Shown here piece after piece: positions 1-6,445 of a DNA stretch of 6,445 nucleotides. The position numbers and the translations under genes are program-made. The notes under the pieces are model-generated. The model had not been told where the DNA came from. It worked only from the letters and a program-made list of their open reading frames with translations, and did not search any database. Position 1 is the first letter of the stretch; the number at the start of each line of letters is the position of its first letter. This stretch comes from an uncultured Bacteroidales bacterium (GTDB lineage: Bacteria > Bacteroidota > Bacteroidia > Bacteroidales > P3), in contig CALEPD010000047.1 of the NCBI GenBank assembly GCA_937910265.1, forward strand, positions 1-6,445, given 5' to 3'.

Positions 1-546
1 TTTCCCGGTGCCGATGACAACGCCAGCGGAGTGGCTGCGTTGCTCGAGGTAGCCCGCATGATTCAACAATCGCCCGTTCAACCGCAACGCAGTATTGTTT
101 TCGTAGTATTCTCCGGTGCTGAACAAACCCATTTGGGATCACAGATTTTTGTTTCCAACTTCAAACTCCTCCGCAACATCGAAGCATTTATCAACGCAGA
201 ATGTATCGGTAGTGGAGACAGCATTGCCGTCATGGGAAACAAACGGTTCCCCAATATATGGAACATCGCAGCCGAGATGGACTCGATTCATACCCAAAGC
301 ATGGTTCACGGATTCAAAACACTGCCCAAAGGAGACGCGACAGCCTTTCTGCATGTTGGAATACCGTCACTTGTATTCTCGACCTACAACGGAAACAAGC
401 ACGCCCATGTTCCAAGCGACATACCTGAAAACATCAACCGTCGCATCCTGACACAATCCACCACGCTCATGTACCACACTGTGATGGAACTTGCCAAGGG
501 ATACTACCAAGGTCGCTCGGAAGACTCCAAACGAATCCGTTTCTAA
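1..546 (+). CDS. M28-family (Zn aminopeptidase-like) protein, C-terminal part, probably catalytically altered
   Basis: The frame is open from base 1, so the true start and the first metal-binding His lie outside the window; 181 residues are visible. M28 enzymes are two-zinc exopeptidases. Seen here, numbering from the window edge: GADDNASG at 3-10 (bridging Asp, probably D6), FSGAEQTHLGS at 37-47, AEC at 66-68 where the family has a Zn-binding Asp or Glu (E67), GDATAFLHVGIP at 111-122 (equivalent of the SDH..F...GIP stretch, with Ala for the His), and HVPSD at 136-140 with the last Zn-ligand His (H136). The family normally has GEE in the second motif, catalytic Glu followed by Zn-ligand Glu; here it is G-A-E, so the catalytic base appears to be Ala40 while the ligand E41 stays. 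The protein may therefore bind metal without normal peptidase activity. It ends 24 bases before the transporter gene and is probably cotranscribed with it. Localisation cannot be judged without the N-terminus. The family call is firm; function is open. Confidence 0.85.
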   Translation, partial: FPGADDNASGVAALLEVARMIQQSPVQPQRSIVFVVFSGAEQTHLGSQIFVSNFKLLRNIEAFINAECIGSGDSIAVMGNKRFPNIWNIAAEMDSIHTQSMVHGFKTLPKGDATAFLHVGIPSLVFSTYNGNKHAHVPSDIPENINRRILTQSTTLMYHTVMELAKGYYQGRSEDSKRIRF

Positions 547-570
547 CCTATAAATCCACACAATCAACTC

Positions 571-3042
571 ATGTTCACTCTCTATAAAAAAGAATTAGCC
601 AACTTTTTCTCCTCGCTAATCGGCTACCTTACCATCATTGTATTCCTGGTACTCAACGGACTGATGCTTTGGGTGTTCCGCTCAGACTTCAACATCCTCG
701 ACTATGGATTTGCCGGCATGGACGGATTTTTCCTGATAGCCCCGTTCCTGTACCTGTTTCTGATTCCGGCCATTACCATGCGTATGTTCGCTGAAGAACG
801 GAAAAACGGAACAATCGAACTGCTGCTCACAAAACCCTTGACAGAGATGACCATTATATGGGCAAAATTCCTTGCGGGGTTTACACTTGTATTCATTTCG
901 TTATTGCCCACACTGATTTGTTATTTCAGCGTATACAGCTTAGGCGACCCCATTGGAAACATTGACACCGGAGCAGTTATGGGTTCATACATTGGACTGC
1001 TTTTCCTTGGTGGGGCTTTTGTTGCCATCGGAATTTTCGCCAGTTCGCTCACCAACAATCAAATCATCTCATTCATTCTGAGTGCACTCATCTGTGCATT
1101 CTGCTACCTGGGATTTGAATCGCTCTATTACATGAATGCCGGTGGCGACGTGGCTATGTTCCTCAAACAACTCGGCATGAGACACCATTACGAATCCGTC
1201 AGCCGAGGTGTCATTGACACGCGCGACCTGATCTATTTCGTGAGCGTCATCGCCATTTTCCTCATTTCCACCCGGCTCATTCTGCAAAGCCGCAAATGGA
1301 ATGGTTGGATCAAACGCAAAAACCTCAAACGTACCCACTGGTTTGAGTTTGCCGCAGCCATTGTCATCATCATCTGCGTCAACATCATGGGTAAGTATCT
1401 ATTCACACGTATCGACCTCACCGAAGAGAAACGTTTCACCCTTAGCAAATCGACCAAAACCTTGCTGAAAGGTGTTGACGAAACCGTTCTGTTCAGAGTA
1501 TATCTCGAAGGCGAATTCCCTGCAGATTTCAAGCGTTTGCAAAATGAGACCAAAGAGATGCTCAATCAATTCAGAGCTTACAACAAATACATACAATATG
1601 AATTTGTAGACCCCAATTCGTTTGAGAGCCAAGAGGAGCAAACCGTATTCTATCAGAAACTTGCAAAAAAAGGGATACAGCCCACCCAATTGCAGACTCG
1701 CACCCAAGGCGGCACGACCCAGCAGATAATCATACCGGCGGCCGATGTCACCTACCGCGGTAGAGAGACCTCGATACAATTATTGCAAAATCAGAAATAT
1801 GTTTCCGAAGAGCAGTTGCTCAACAACTCCATACAAAATTTGGAATATGTGCTATCCAACGCCATCCGCGGATTAGCCAAAGGTATCAAACCAAAAATTG
1901 GCTTCCTGACCGGACACGGTGAGTTGGAGCGCGGCAACGTATACGACATCCAGATGGCGTTGCTCGACCATTACCGATTGGAGAACATCACTCTCGACGG
2001 CAACATCAACGCACTGACCACCCGCATCGAAAACCCGAAGGATTCATCGTTCCACTTCACAAACAATTGCGAAGTACTGGTCATTCCCAAGCCCACCAAA
2101 CCATTCAGCGACCAAGATCAGTACATTCTCGACCAATATGTAATGTACGGAGGCAAGATACTCTGGCTTGTCGACCCCGTGATAGCAGACCTCGACAGTC
2201 TTGCCGAAAAGCCCCAAGCCATAGCGGTGACCAACCAACTCAACCTTGAGGACATGTTCTTCGCTTACGGGGTAAGACTCAACCCCGACTTGATTATGGA
2301 TGTCCGTTGCCGCCCGATACCCATGACAGTGGGTTTTGTTGGAGACAAACCACAAATACAATTCACTCCGTGGTACTATTTCCCGGAAATTGTGCCCTTG
2401 TCCCCCCACCCTATAGTGCGCAATCTTGACCTCATCAAAACCGACTTCATCAGCAGCATCGACATTATTGAAAACGAGTTGCAAAAAACAATCTTACTCG
2501 CCACATCGGAATATTCGCGGGTAAAAAATGCGCCTGTCATCATCGACATCAACGAGAGCAAAGCTGAACCCGACAGACGTCTATACAGCCGCAGCAACAT
2601 ACCTGTGGCCGTATTGGTTGAAGGCGAATTCACCTCAATGTGGAGAAACCGACTCACACCCGACTTCACAAGCATTCCTCAAATGGGTTTCAAAGAGCGT
2701 AGTACACCCACTAAGATGATATTCATTTCGGATGGCGACATCATCAAAAACAGATTCAACTACGAGGAACTGTTAGGCTACCCCATGGGATACGACCACT
2801 ACACCCAGACCATGTATGCCAACAAAGAGTTTATTCTCAACGCCATCAATTACCTTGCCGGCGACGAAGACATTCTTGCCTCACGCTCGAAAAACATTGA
2901 ACTGAGAAAATTGGACATGATGAAAGTAAAAGAACAGCGTGTCATGTACCAATGCATCAACATCGTTGGACCTATTATATTATTAGCCATAGCAGGATTG
3001 ACAATCTTTATTATACGTCGTAAAAAATATCAGAAACATTAA
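571..3042 (+). CDS. GldF-GldG fusion: ABC-2 type permease joined to GldG-type periplasmic subunit
   Basis: This 823-residue protein combines two proteins that are separate in Flavobacterium, where GldA (ATPase), GldF (permease) and GldG form an ABC transporter first linked to gliding. Residues 1-240 are GldF-like: six predicted helices near 17-37, 52-75, 101-122, 136-158, 164-186 and 219-240, plus the conserved EERKNGTIELLLTKPL (75-90) and RGVIDTRDL (212-220). A basic linker (241-254) leads to a seventh helix (257-276). A large soluble region follows (277-795), starting with the GldG-typical DLTEEKRFTLS (282-292) and VYLEGEFPADFKRL (310-323), with FLTGHGELE at 445-453 (ABC_transp_aux-type domain). 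A final helix (796-815) ends in RRKKYQKH. Charge distribution places the soluble part in the periplasm and both basic stretches in the cytoplasm. The ATG at 571 gives the normal GldF N-terminus (MFTLYKKELANFF). There is no Met between residues 203 and 273, so GldG is unlikely to be started separately. Substrate is unknown; many Bacteroidales carrying such genes do not glide. Confidence 0.93.
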   Translation: MFTLYKKELANFFSSLIGYLTIIVFLVLNGLMLWVFRSDFNILDYGFAGMDGFFLIAPFLYLFLIPAITMRMFAEERKNGTIELLLTKPLTEMTIIWAKFLAGFTLVFISLLPTLICYFSVYSLGDPIGNIDTGAVMGSYIGLLFLGGAFVAIGIFASSLTNNQIISFILSALICAFCYLGFESLYYMNAGGDVAMFLKQLGMRHHYESVSRGVIDTRDLIYFVSVIAIFLISTRLILQSRKWNGWIKRKNLKRTHWFEFAAAIVIIICVNIMGKYLFTRIDLTEEKRFTLSKSTKTLLKGVDETVLFRVYLEGEFPADFKRLQNETKEMLNQFRAYNKYIQYEFVDPNSFESQEEQTVFYQKLAKKGIQPTQLQTRTQGGTTQQIIIPAADVTYRGRETSIQLLQNQKYVSEEQLLNNSIQNLEYVLSNAIRGLAKGIKPKIGFLTGHGELERGNVYDIQMALLDHYRLENITLDGNINALTTRIENPKDSSFHFTNNCEVLVIPKPTKPFSDQDQYILDQYVMYGGKILWLVDPVIADLDSLAEKPQAIAVTNQLNLEDMFFAYGVRLNPDLIMDVRCRPIPMTVGFVGDKPQIQFTPWYYFPEIVPLSPHPIVRNLDLIKTDFISSIDIIENELQKTILLATSEYSRVKNAPVIIDINESKAEPDRRLYSRSNIPVAVLVEGEFTSMWRNRLTPDFTSIPQMGFKERSTPTKMIFISDGDIIKNRFNYEELLGYPMGYDHYTQTMYANKEFILNAINYLAGDEDILASRSKNIELRKLDMMKVKEQRVMYQCINIVGPIILLAIAGLTIFIIRRKKYQKH
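1288..1341 (+). other. Linker joining the GldF and GldG halves
   Basis: Residues 240-257 of the fusion protein form a short basic stretch (R241, K242, K248, R249, K250, K253, R254) between the last GldF helix and the first GldG helix. The frame is continuous, with no stop or nearby Met codon, so this is a true in-frame join. The positive charge fits a cytoplasmic loop. Confidence 0.8.
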
Positions 3043-3063
3043 AAACTCCCACTCACATTGATT

Positions 3064-4155
3064 ATGAAAAAACGTAATATCATCATCATCCTTGGAATCG
3101 TAATCGTCATCTGCATTGCTACATTATTGGTATACCTCAACGGCAAACAGAACGCAACCTTCAAACAAGACTTCCATGTAGCAGATATCAGCACCGTGAC
3201 AAAGATATACATTGCTGATAAAAACAACAACCAAGTGCTACTGACCAAAAACAGAGAGGCCGTTGCCGACTCTGCATGGACAGTTGACAGCAAGTATCTG
3301 GCATCCACCCCACTTGTAGACCTCCTGCTTGAGACATTAAACGACATGCGAATCAGACAAATTGTCAACAAGAAAGCCGTCCCCAATGTAATCAAAAACC
3401 TTGCTTCGTCAAACATCAAGGTAGAGGTTTACCAAGACCAATACATGATTGACTGGTTCAATGGTAAAGTCAGACTGTTTCCCCGTGAAAAGATGACCAA
3501 GACCTACTATGTTGGACATGAAACACAGGACATGCTCGGCAGTTACATGTTACGCGAAGGCGACAAAGAGCCTTACATCATACACATTCCTGGTTTCAGA
3601 GGATACCTTACTCCGAGATTTGTTGCCGACCCTCTGGCATGGCGTAGCCACCGCATTGTTGACCTTGATGTGAACAACATCAAAACCATCTCGCTCGAGA
3701 TTCCCGATATGCCTTCGGAGTCATTTGCCGTTCACAATATCGGCGACGATTTTCAGCTTGAATTATTACAAACACGCCAAATTGTCAAAGGCTTTGACAC
3801 AGCACGTGTGGCCACACTGCTTTCCTCGTTCACAAACCTCAACTTTGATGAATATGCACAAGCTGTTCCGAAAGCAGAACTCGACACTACTTTTGCCCGT
3901 TCTCCAAAGACCATCCTCCGCATCACCGACACACAAAACAGAACCCGTGAGGTCAAAACCTATCTCAAATACAACAATCCTGACGACATTCTCACCATGC
4001 CCGACACCAATATGTATCAAATGTTCGACTTAGACCGTTTGTATGCCGTCATCGATGAATCCGACACCGTTCTGATACAATACTTTATATTCGACAATAT
4101 CCTTCAACCTGCATCATATTTTATCGGGAACGCCAAACAATACATTGCGAAATGA
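3064..4155 (+). CDS. DUF4340-type membrane-anchored periplasmic protein, partner of the Gld-type transporter
   Basis: A 363-residue protein with a short basic N-terminus (MKKRN) and one hydrophobic helix at about 5-25. No lipobox or clear cleavage site is seen, so it is probably an inner-membrane anchor with the rest in the periplasm. The remainder has the pattern of DUF4340, a family of unknown function often encoded next to GldG-type and ABC-2 permease genes. Two similar blocks can be seen: residues 36-122 (DFHVADISTVTKIYI, then W72, then LLLETLNDMRIRQIV) and 200-290 (DLDVNNIKTISLEI, then VATLLSSFTNLNFDEY). Each has a 'V/I..I.I' strand, a helix of the LL..L..L type and a following I.I/V strand. 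The ATG at 3064 is preferred; an in-frame TTG at 3058 would add only two residues. The gene begins 21 bases after the fusion gene, and its stop overlaps the surE start. Specific role is unknown; a structural or substrate-handling subunit of the transporter is inferred from context. Confidence 0.8.
   Translation: MKKRNIIIILGIVIVICIATLLVYLNGKQNATFKQDFHVADISTVTKIYIADKNNNQVLLTKNREAVADSAWTVDSKYLASTPLVDLLLETLNDMRIRQIVNKKAVPNVIKNLASSNIKVEVYQDQYMIDWFNGKVRLFPREKMTKTYYVGHETQDMLGSYMLREGDKEPYIIHIPGFRGYLTPRFVADPLAWRSHRIVDLDVNNIKTISLEIPDMPSESFAVHNIGDDFQLELLQTRQIVKGFDTARVATLLSSFTNLNFDEYAQAVPKAELDTTFARSPKTILRITDTQNRTREVKTYLKYNNPDDILTMPDTNMYQMFDLDRLYAVIDESDTVLIQYFIFDNILQPASYFIGNAKQYIAK
4152..4155 (+). promoter_or_regulatory. 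ATGA start/stop overlap (translational coupling)
   Basis: The surE start codon ATG (4152-4154) overlaps the TGA stop (4153-4155) of the DUF4340-type gene. This arrangement usually means the downstream gene is translated by ribosomes that have just ended the upstream one. It ties the transporter half of the cluster to the surE/lpxB half. Confidence 0.8.
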
Positions 4156-4964
4156 CACAAACCAATCAACGACCACTGATACTCATCACCAATGATGACA
4201 GTTTTTCGGCCAAAGGTCTCCGTGCGCTTGATGAAGTTGCACAGGAATTTGGAGATGTAATTGTCATGGCACCCGAAACCAATGCTTCCGGGAAAAGTCA
4301 TTCACTAACAACCAACCGTCCGTTACGGGTACGGACCATCAAGGAAAGTGACACACTGAAAATATATGCCTGCGACGGCACACCTGTTGATTGCATAAAG
4401 CTTGCAGAAGAGTTCTTTTGTCCGCGTCGTCCCGATTTGGTTTTGTCAGGAATCAACCACGGAAGCAATTCATCCATCAACGTACTGTACAGTGGTACCA
4501 TGGGTGCCGTTATCGAAGCCACACTGCTCGGATACAACGCCATCGGATTCTCACTCCTGAACCACAGTATTGAGGCCGATTTCTCGGGATGCATCCCCTT
4601 CATCCGTCAAATTATCGACAACGTACTCAAAAACGGACTCCCCCGGAATGTTTCGCTGAACGTCAACATTCCCAAACTGCCAGCCGATAAAATAAAAGGC
4701 ATTCGGGTATGCCGCGAATCGGAAGCCGCATGGTCGGACAGCTTTGAACAGAGAGAAGACCCAATCGGTCGTCCCTATTGGTGGATGACAGGCAAGTTTG
4801 TCTGCAACGACAAAGAAGAAGGGTCGGACGAATGGGCATTGGAAAACGGATATGTCTCTGTTGTACCTGTCCATCCTGATTTCACACGATACGAGGCCAT
4901 TCCCGAAATAGGCAACCGCCTCAACCTTGACACATGCGACATAATCAAAGAATCCGATAACTAA
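4152..4964 (+). CDS. surE: 5'/3'-nucleotidase SurE
   Basis: SurE is a cytoplasmic, divalent-metal-dependent phosphatase that removes phosphate from nucleoside 5'- and 3'-monophosphates, and in some species from short polyphosphate. At 270 residues it has the usual length. Visible motifs: ILITNDDS at 10-17 with metal ligands D15 and D16; APETNASGKSHSLT at 40-53 with the metal-site Ser S46; GTPVDCIKLA at 76-85; SGINHGSN at 99-106 with metal ligand N102; and YSGTMGAVIEA at 113-123. The C-terminal part (WALENGYVSVVPVHPDFT, 228-245) matches the family's ENGYVSVTPL-like segment. All expected metal ligands are present, so it should be active. One small difference is NDDS where most members have NDDG. 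The start at 4152 overlaps the upstream stop by ATGA. Bacteroidales genomes commonly carry surE near lpxB, which supports the assignment. Confidence 0.97.
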   Translation: MTQTNQRPLILITNDDSFSAKGLRALDEVAQEFGDVIVMAPETNASGKSHSLTTNRPLRVRTIKESDTLKIYACDGTPVDCIKLAEEFFCPRRPDLVLSGINHGSNSSINVLYSGTMGAVIEATLLGYNAIGFSLLNHSIEADFSGCIPFIRQIIDNVLKNGLPRNVSLNVNIPKLPADKIKGIRVCRESEAAWSDSFEQREDPIGRPYWWMTGKFVCNDKEEGSDEWALENGYVSVVPVHPDFTRYEAIPEIGNRLNLDTCDIIKESDN

Positions 4965-4981
4965 AACAATACCTAAGCCAC

Positions 4982-4990
4982 AAAAAAAAA
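4982..4990 (+). promoter_or_regulatory. A9 tract just before a GTG start
   Basis: Nine consecutive A residues end three bases before the GTG at 4994. Bacteroidota rarely use Shine-Dalgarno pairing and often favour A-rich, unstructured sequence before the start, so this tract probably helps initiation and supports the GTG start. No hairpin precedes it, so it is not a terminator. Its effect on expression is inferred. Confidence 0.45.
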
Positions 4991-4993
4991 CCT

Positions 4994-5275
4994 GTGAAAT
5001 ACTTTAAACAAGACAAAATATCGGTAGGCATCGTAGCCATGCTCCTTACGGGACTGATTCCTGCAGCCATACTTTATGTTGTACTGCTCATAATGGGGAT
5101 ACCCGCCATTGAAAAGATCAGATGGTTTGGTGGAGCATTCATACCAATGATACTTGTTTTGCGCCACTATGCCAAATTGCAACAATATCCGACTACATTA
5201 AAAACATGCATCATCATGTTCTTTATCACCTTTGTTGCATTTATGGCCTACCTGCTCTCAAATAAAATCATCTAA
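4994..5275 (+). CDS. Small three-helix integral membrane protein of unknown function
   Basis: I do not recognise this 93-residue protein. Its first residues (MKYFKQDKIS) are polar and basic. Three hydrophobic stretches follow at about 11-34, 45-57 and 68-89, with basic residues between the second and third (R58, H59, K62, K70). The first and last are full-length helices; the middle one is short. No catalytic motif is visible. The GTG at 4994 is chosen because it gives a charged N-terminus before helix 1 and follows an A-rich tract. The alternative ATG at 5039 would cut into helix 1 and leave 78 residues. It starts 29 bases after surE and ends two bases before lpxB, so it is very likely cotranscribed and perhaps translationally coupled with lpxB. 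A role near LpxB at the inner membrane is only a guess from position. The tight packing makes a real gene likely despite the rare start codon. Confidence 0.75.
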   Translation: MKYFKQDKISVGIVAMLLTGLIPAAILYVVLLIMGIPAIEKIRWFGGAFIPMILVLRHYAKLQQYPTTLKTCIIMFFITFVAFMAYLLSNKII

Positions 5276-5277
5276 CC

Positions 5278-6445
5278 ATGAAGTACTACATCATAGCAGG
5301 CGAAGCCTCGGGCGACCTTCACGGCGCCAACCTCATGAAAGCGTTGTACAAGCAAGACCGCAACGCTGAAATCCGTTTTTGGGGCGGCGACGCCATGCAA
5401 AGTGTTGGAGGAACCATAGTACGTCATATACGCGATTTGGCATTTATGGGATTCGTCGAGGTCGCACTTCATTTATCGACCGTTCTCAACAACATAAAAT
5501 TCTGCAAGAAAGATATTTTACAATTCAATCCCGATGCCATTATATATATAGATTATCCCGGATTCAATCTTAAGATAGCAAAATACGCCCACCGCAAAGG
5601 GTACAAAAACTTCCATTACATTTCACCCCAATTATGGGCATGGAAAAAAGGCCGCATAAAATCGATGCGCCGCGATTTGGATGGGTTGTATTATATATTG
5701 CCATTTGAGCAGAAATTTTATGCCGAAAACAGTTTTCCGCAAGCAAAATATGTCGGCCATCCTTTACTTGACGCAGTAAAGCAATACAAAGAAAACGAGA
5801 AAAACCCTCCACAACACAACAACAGACAATACATAGCACTGTTGCCGGGAAGTCGCAAACAGGAATTGCGCCGCATGCTTCCCCCGATGCTGAATCTTGC
5901 AGAGAAACACCCTGAATATCGGTTTGTGATAGCCGGCATGCACTTGCTGGGAAAGAAATTTTATGAGAAACTGCTGGAAGGAAGGAATTTGCCTAACGTA
6001 GAGATACGTTACGACAAAACATACGAAATCTTGTCGCAAAGCCATGCGGCACTCGTATGTTCCGGTACTGCCACACTTGAAACCGCCCTGTTCGGGGTTC
6101 CGCAAGTAGTGTGCTACCGTGCCAATGCCCTATCGGTTGCGATAGCACGCCATTTCATTGGAAAGAACATACAATACATATCGCTTGTCAACCTTATAGC
6201 CGACAAGCCCATCGTAAAAGAGTTAATACAAAACGACTTTTCGGTTGATGATTTGGAAGCCTCCCTGCACGGAATCACAGAGAACGCACGGAGACAACAA
6301 ATCATCGACGGATACAATTATGTAAAAGATATATTAGGGCAAGAAGGTGCATCAGAACGGACTGCCCAAAACATAATAGAACAAATAGACAACCCGTTGG
6401 CGGAATTAAACCAGTGCATATTTAACTCTGCCAATCGGTTGCTTA
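5278..6445 (+). CDS. lpxB: Lipid-A-disaccharide synthase LpxB, running off the right edge
   Basis: LpxB (glycosyltransferase family 19) condenses UDP-2,3-diacylglucosamine with 2,3-diacylglucosamine 1-phosphate (lipid X) to form the tetraacyl disaccharide of lipid A, at the cytoplasmic face of the inner membrane. Visible motifs: GEASGDLHGA at 8-17, MGFVEV at 57-62, DYPGFNL at 92-98, YISPQLWAW at 114-122, ILPFE at 140-144, YVGHPLLD at 158-165, LLPGSRKQEL at 188-197 (start of the nucleotide-sugar-binding half), CSGTATLETAL at 261-271, and YISLVNLIAD at 300-309. DYPGFN, where proteobacterial enzymes have DAPDFN, is the usual Bacteroidota form. The ATG at 5278 follows the previous stop by two bases. 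The normal C-terminal helix (ASERTAQNIIEQI) ends near residue 370, yet the frame stays open to residue 389 and beyond, so a C-terminal extension is present. Only the stop is missing from view; the catalytic domains are complete. Confidence 0.97.
   Translation, partial: MKYYIIAGEASGDLHGANLMKALYKQDRNAEIRFWGGDAMQSVGGTIVRHIRDLAFMGFVEVALHLSTVLNNIKFCKKDILQFNPDAIIYIDYPGFNLKIAKYAHRKGYKNFHYISPQLWAWKKGRIKSMRRDLDGLYYILPFEQKFYAENSFPQAKYVGHPLLDAVKQYKENEKNPPQHNNRQYIALLPGSRKQELRRMLPPMLNLAEKHPEYRFVIAGMHLLGKKFYEKLLEGRNLPNVEIRYDKTYEILSQSHAALVCSGTATLETALFGVPQVVCYRANALSVAIARHFIGKNIQYISLVNLIADKPIVKELIQNDFSVDDLEASLHGITENARRQQIIDGYNYVKDILGQEGASERTAQNIIEQIDNPLAELNQCIFNSANRLL
6388..6445 (+). other. C-terminal extension of LpxB beyond the usual end
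   Basis: From residue 371 the LpxB frame continues for at least 19 more codons (DNPLAELNQCIFNSANRLL) with no stop before the window edge. Bacteroidota LpxB proteins I recall end close to residue 370-380. The tail has no motif I recognise. It may be a short natural tail ending just outside the window, a longer fusion, or the result of a frameshift near the normal end. Confidence 0.5.

Noticed and set aside
1069..1779. Open frames of 89 to 126 codons on the minus strand inside the gldFG gene
   Set aside because: They lie wholly within a well-supported gene on the other strand, overlap each other, and their translations show no recognisable domain.
2044..2484. Minus-strand open frame of 146 codons opposite the GldG part
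   Set aside because: It is the longest antisense frame, but it matches no family I know and runs opposite a conserved coding region; it is best explained by codon composition.
3058..3063. TTG start two codons before the ATG of the DUF4340-type gene
   Set aside because: TTG starts are rare, and the ATG at 3064 gives a typical MKKR N-terminus before the membrane helix.
4965..4993. Possible terminator after surE, because of the A-run
   Set aside because: There is no inverted repeat before the tract, and a + strand terminator would need a T-run, not an A-run.
5541..5556. AT-rich alternating stretch that could resemble a promoter element
   Set aside because: It encodes the conserved strand before the DYPGFN motif of LpxB and lacks a matching upstream element or downstream gene.
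5570..6105. Overlapping minus-strand frames, some rich in Cys and Val, opposite lpxB
   Set aside because: LpxB motifs are intact on the + strand throughout, so these are shadows of that gene.

Overview
The window is one stretch of a Bacteroidota chromosome, most likely from the order Bacteroidales. This rests on the GldF/GldG-type transporter proteins, the Bacteroidota-style LpxB (DYPGFN and YISPQLWAW motifs), the absence of Shine-Dalgarno sequences before the genes, and A-rich or pyrimidine-rich leaders instead. The genus cannot be fixed by eye. Six genes lie on the + strand and fill almost the whole window. No gap exceeds 30 bases. I saw no RNA gene, mobile element, CRISPR array, long repeat or hairpin terminator.

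Layout: (1) 1-546, the C-terminal part of an M28-family peptidase-like protein, whose catalytic Glu position appears to be Ala. (2) 571-3042, a single 823-residue protein that joins a GldF-type ABC-2 permease to a GldG-type periplasmic subunit. (3) 3064-4155, a membrane-anchored DUF4340-type protein that appears to contain two copies of one module. (4) 4152-4964, SurE 5'/3'-nucleotidase, overlapping the previous gene by ATGA. (5) 4994-5275, an unrecognised three-helix membrane protein with a GTG start. (6) 5278 to the window edge, LpxB (lipid-A-disaccharide synthase), open at the right edge and already longer at its C-terminus than is usual.

The spacing (24, 21, -4, 29 and 2 bases between consecutive genes) suggests one transcript. 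Genes 2 and 3 look like the membrane and periplasmic parts of a Gld-type ABC transporter of unknown substrate. Its ATPase (GldA-like) is not in the window and may lie upstream. Genes 4 to 6 look like a housekeeping module: SurE handles nucleotides in the cytoplasm, LpxB makes the lipid A disaccharide at the inner membrane, and the small protein between them is a possible membrane partner. Each family except the small membrane protein is known. The less ordinary points are the altered active site of the M28-like protein, its position beside the transporter, the permease/GldG fusion and the orphan membrane protein before lpxB. I do not see convincing evidence of a wholly new system.
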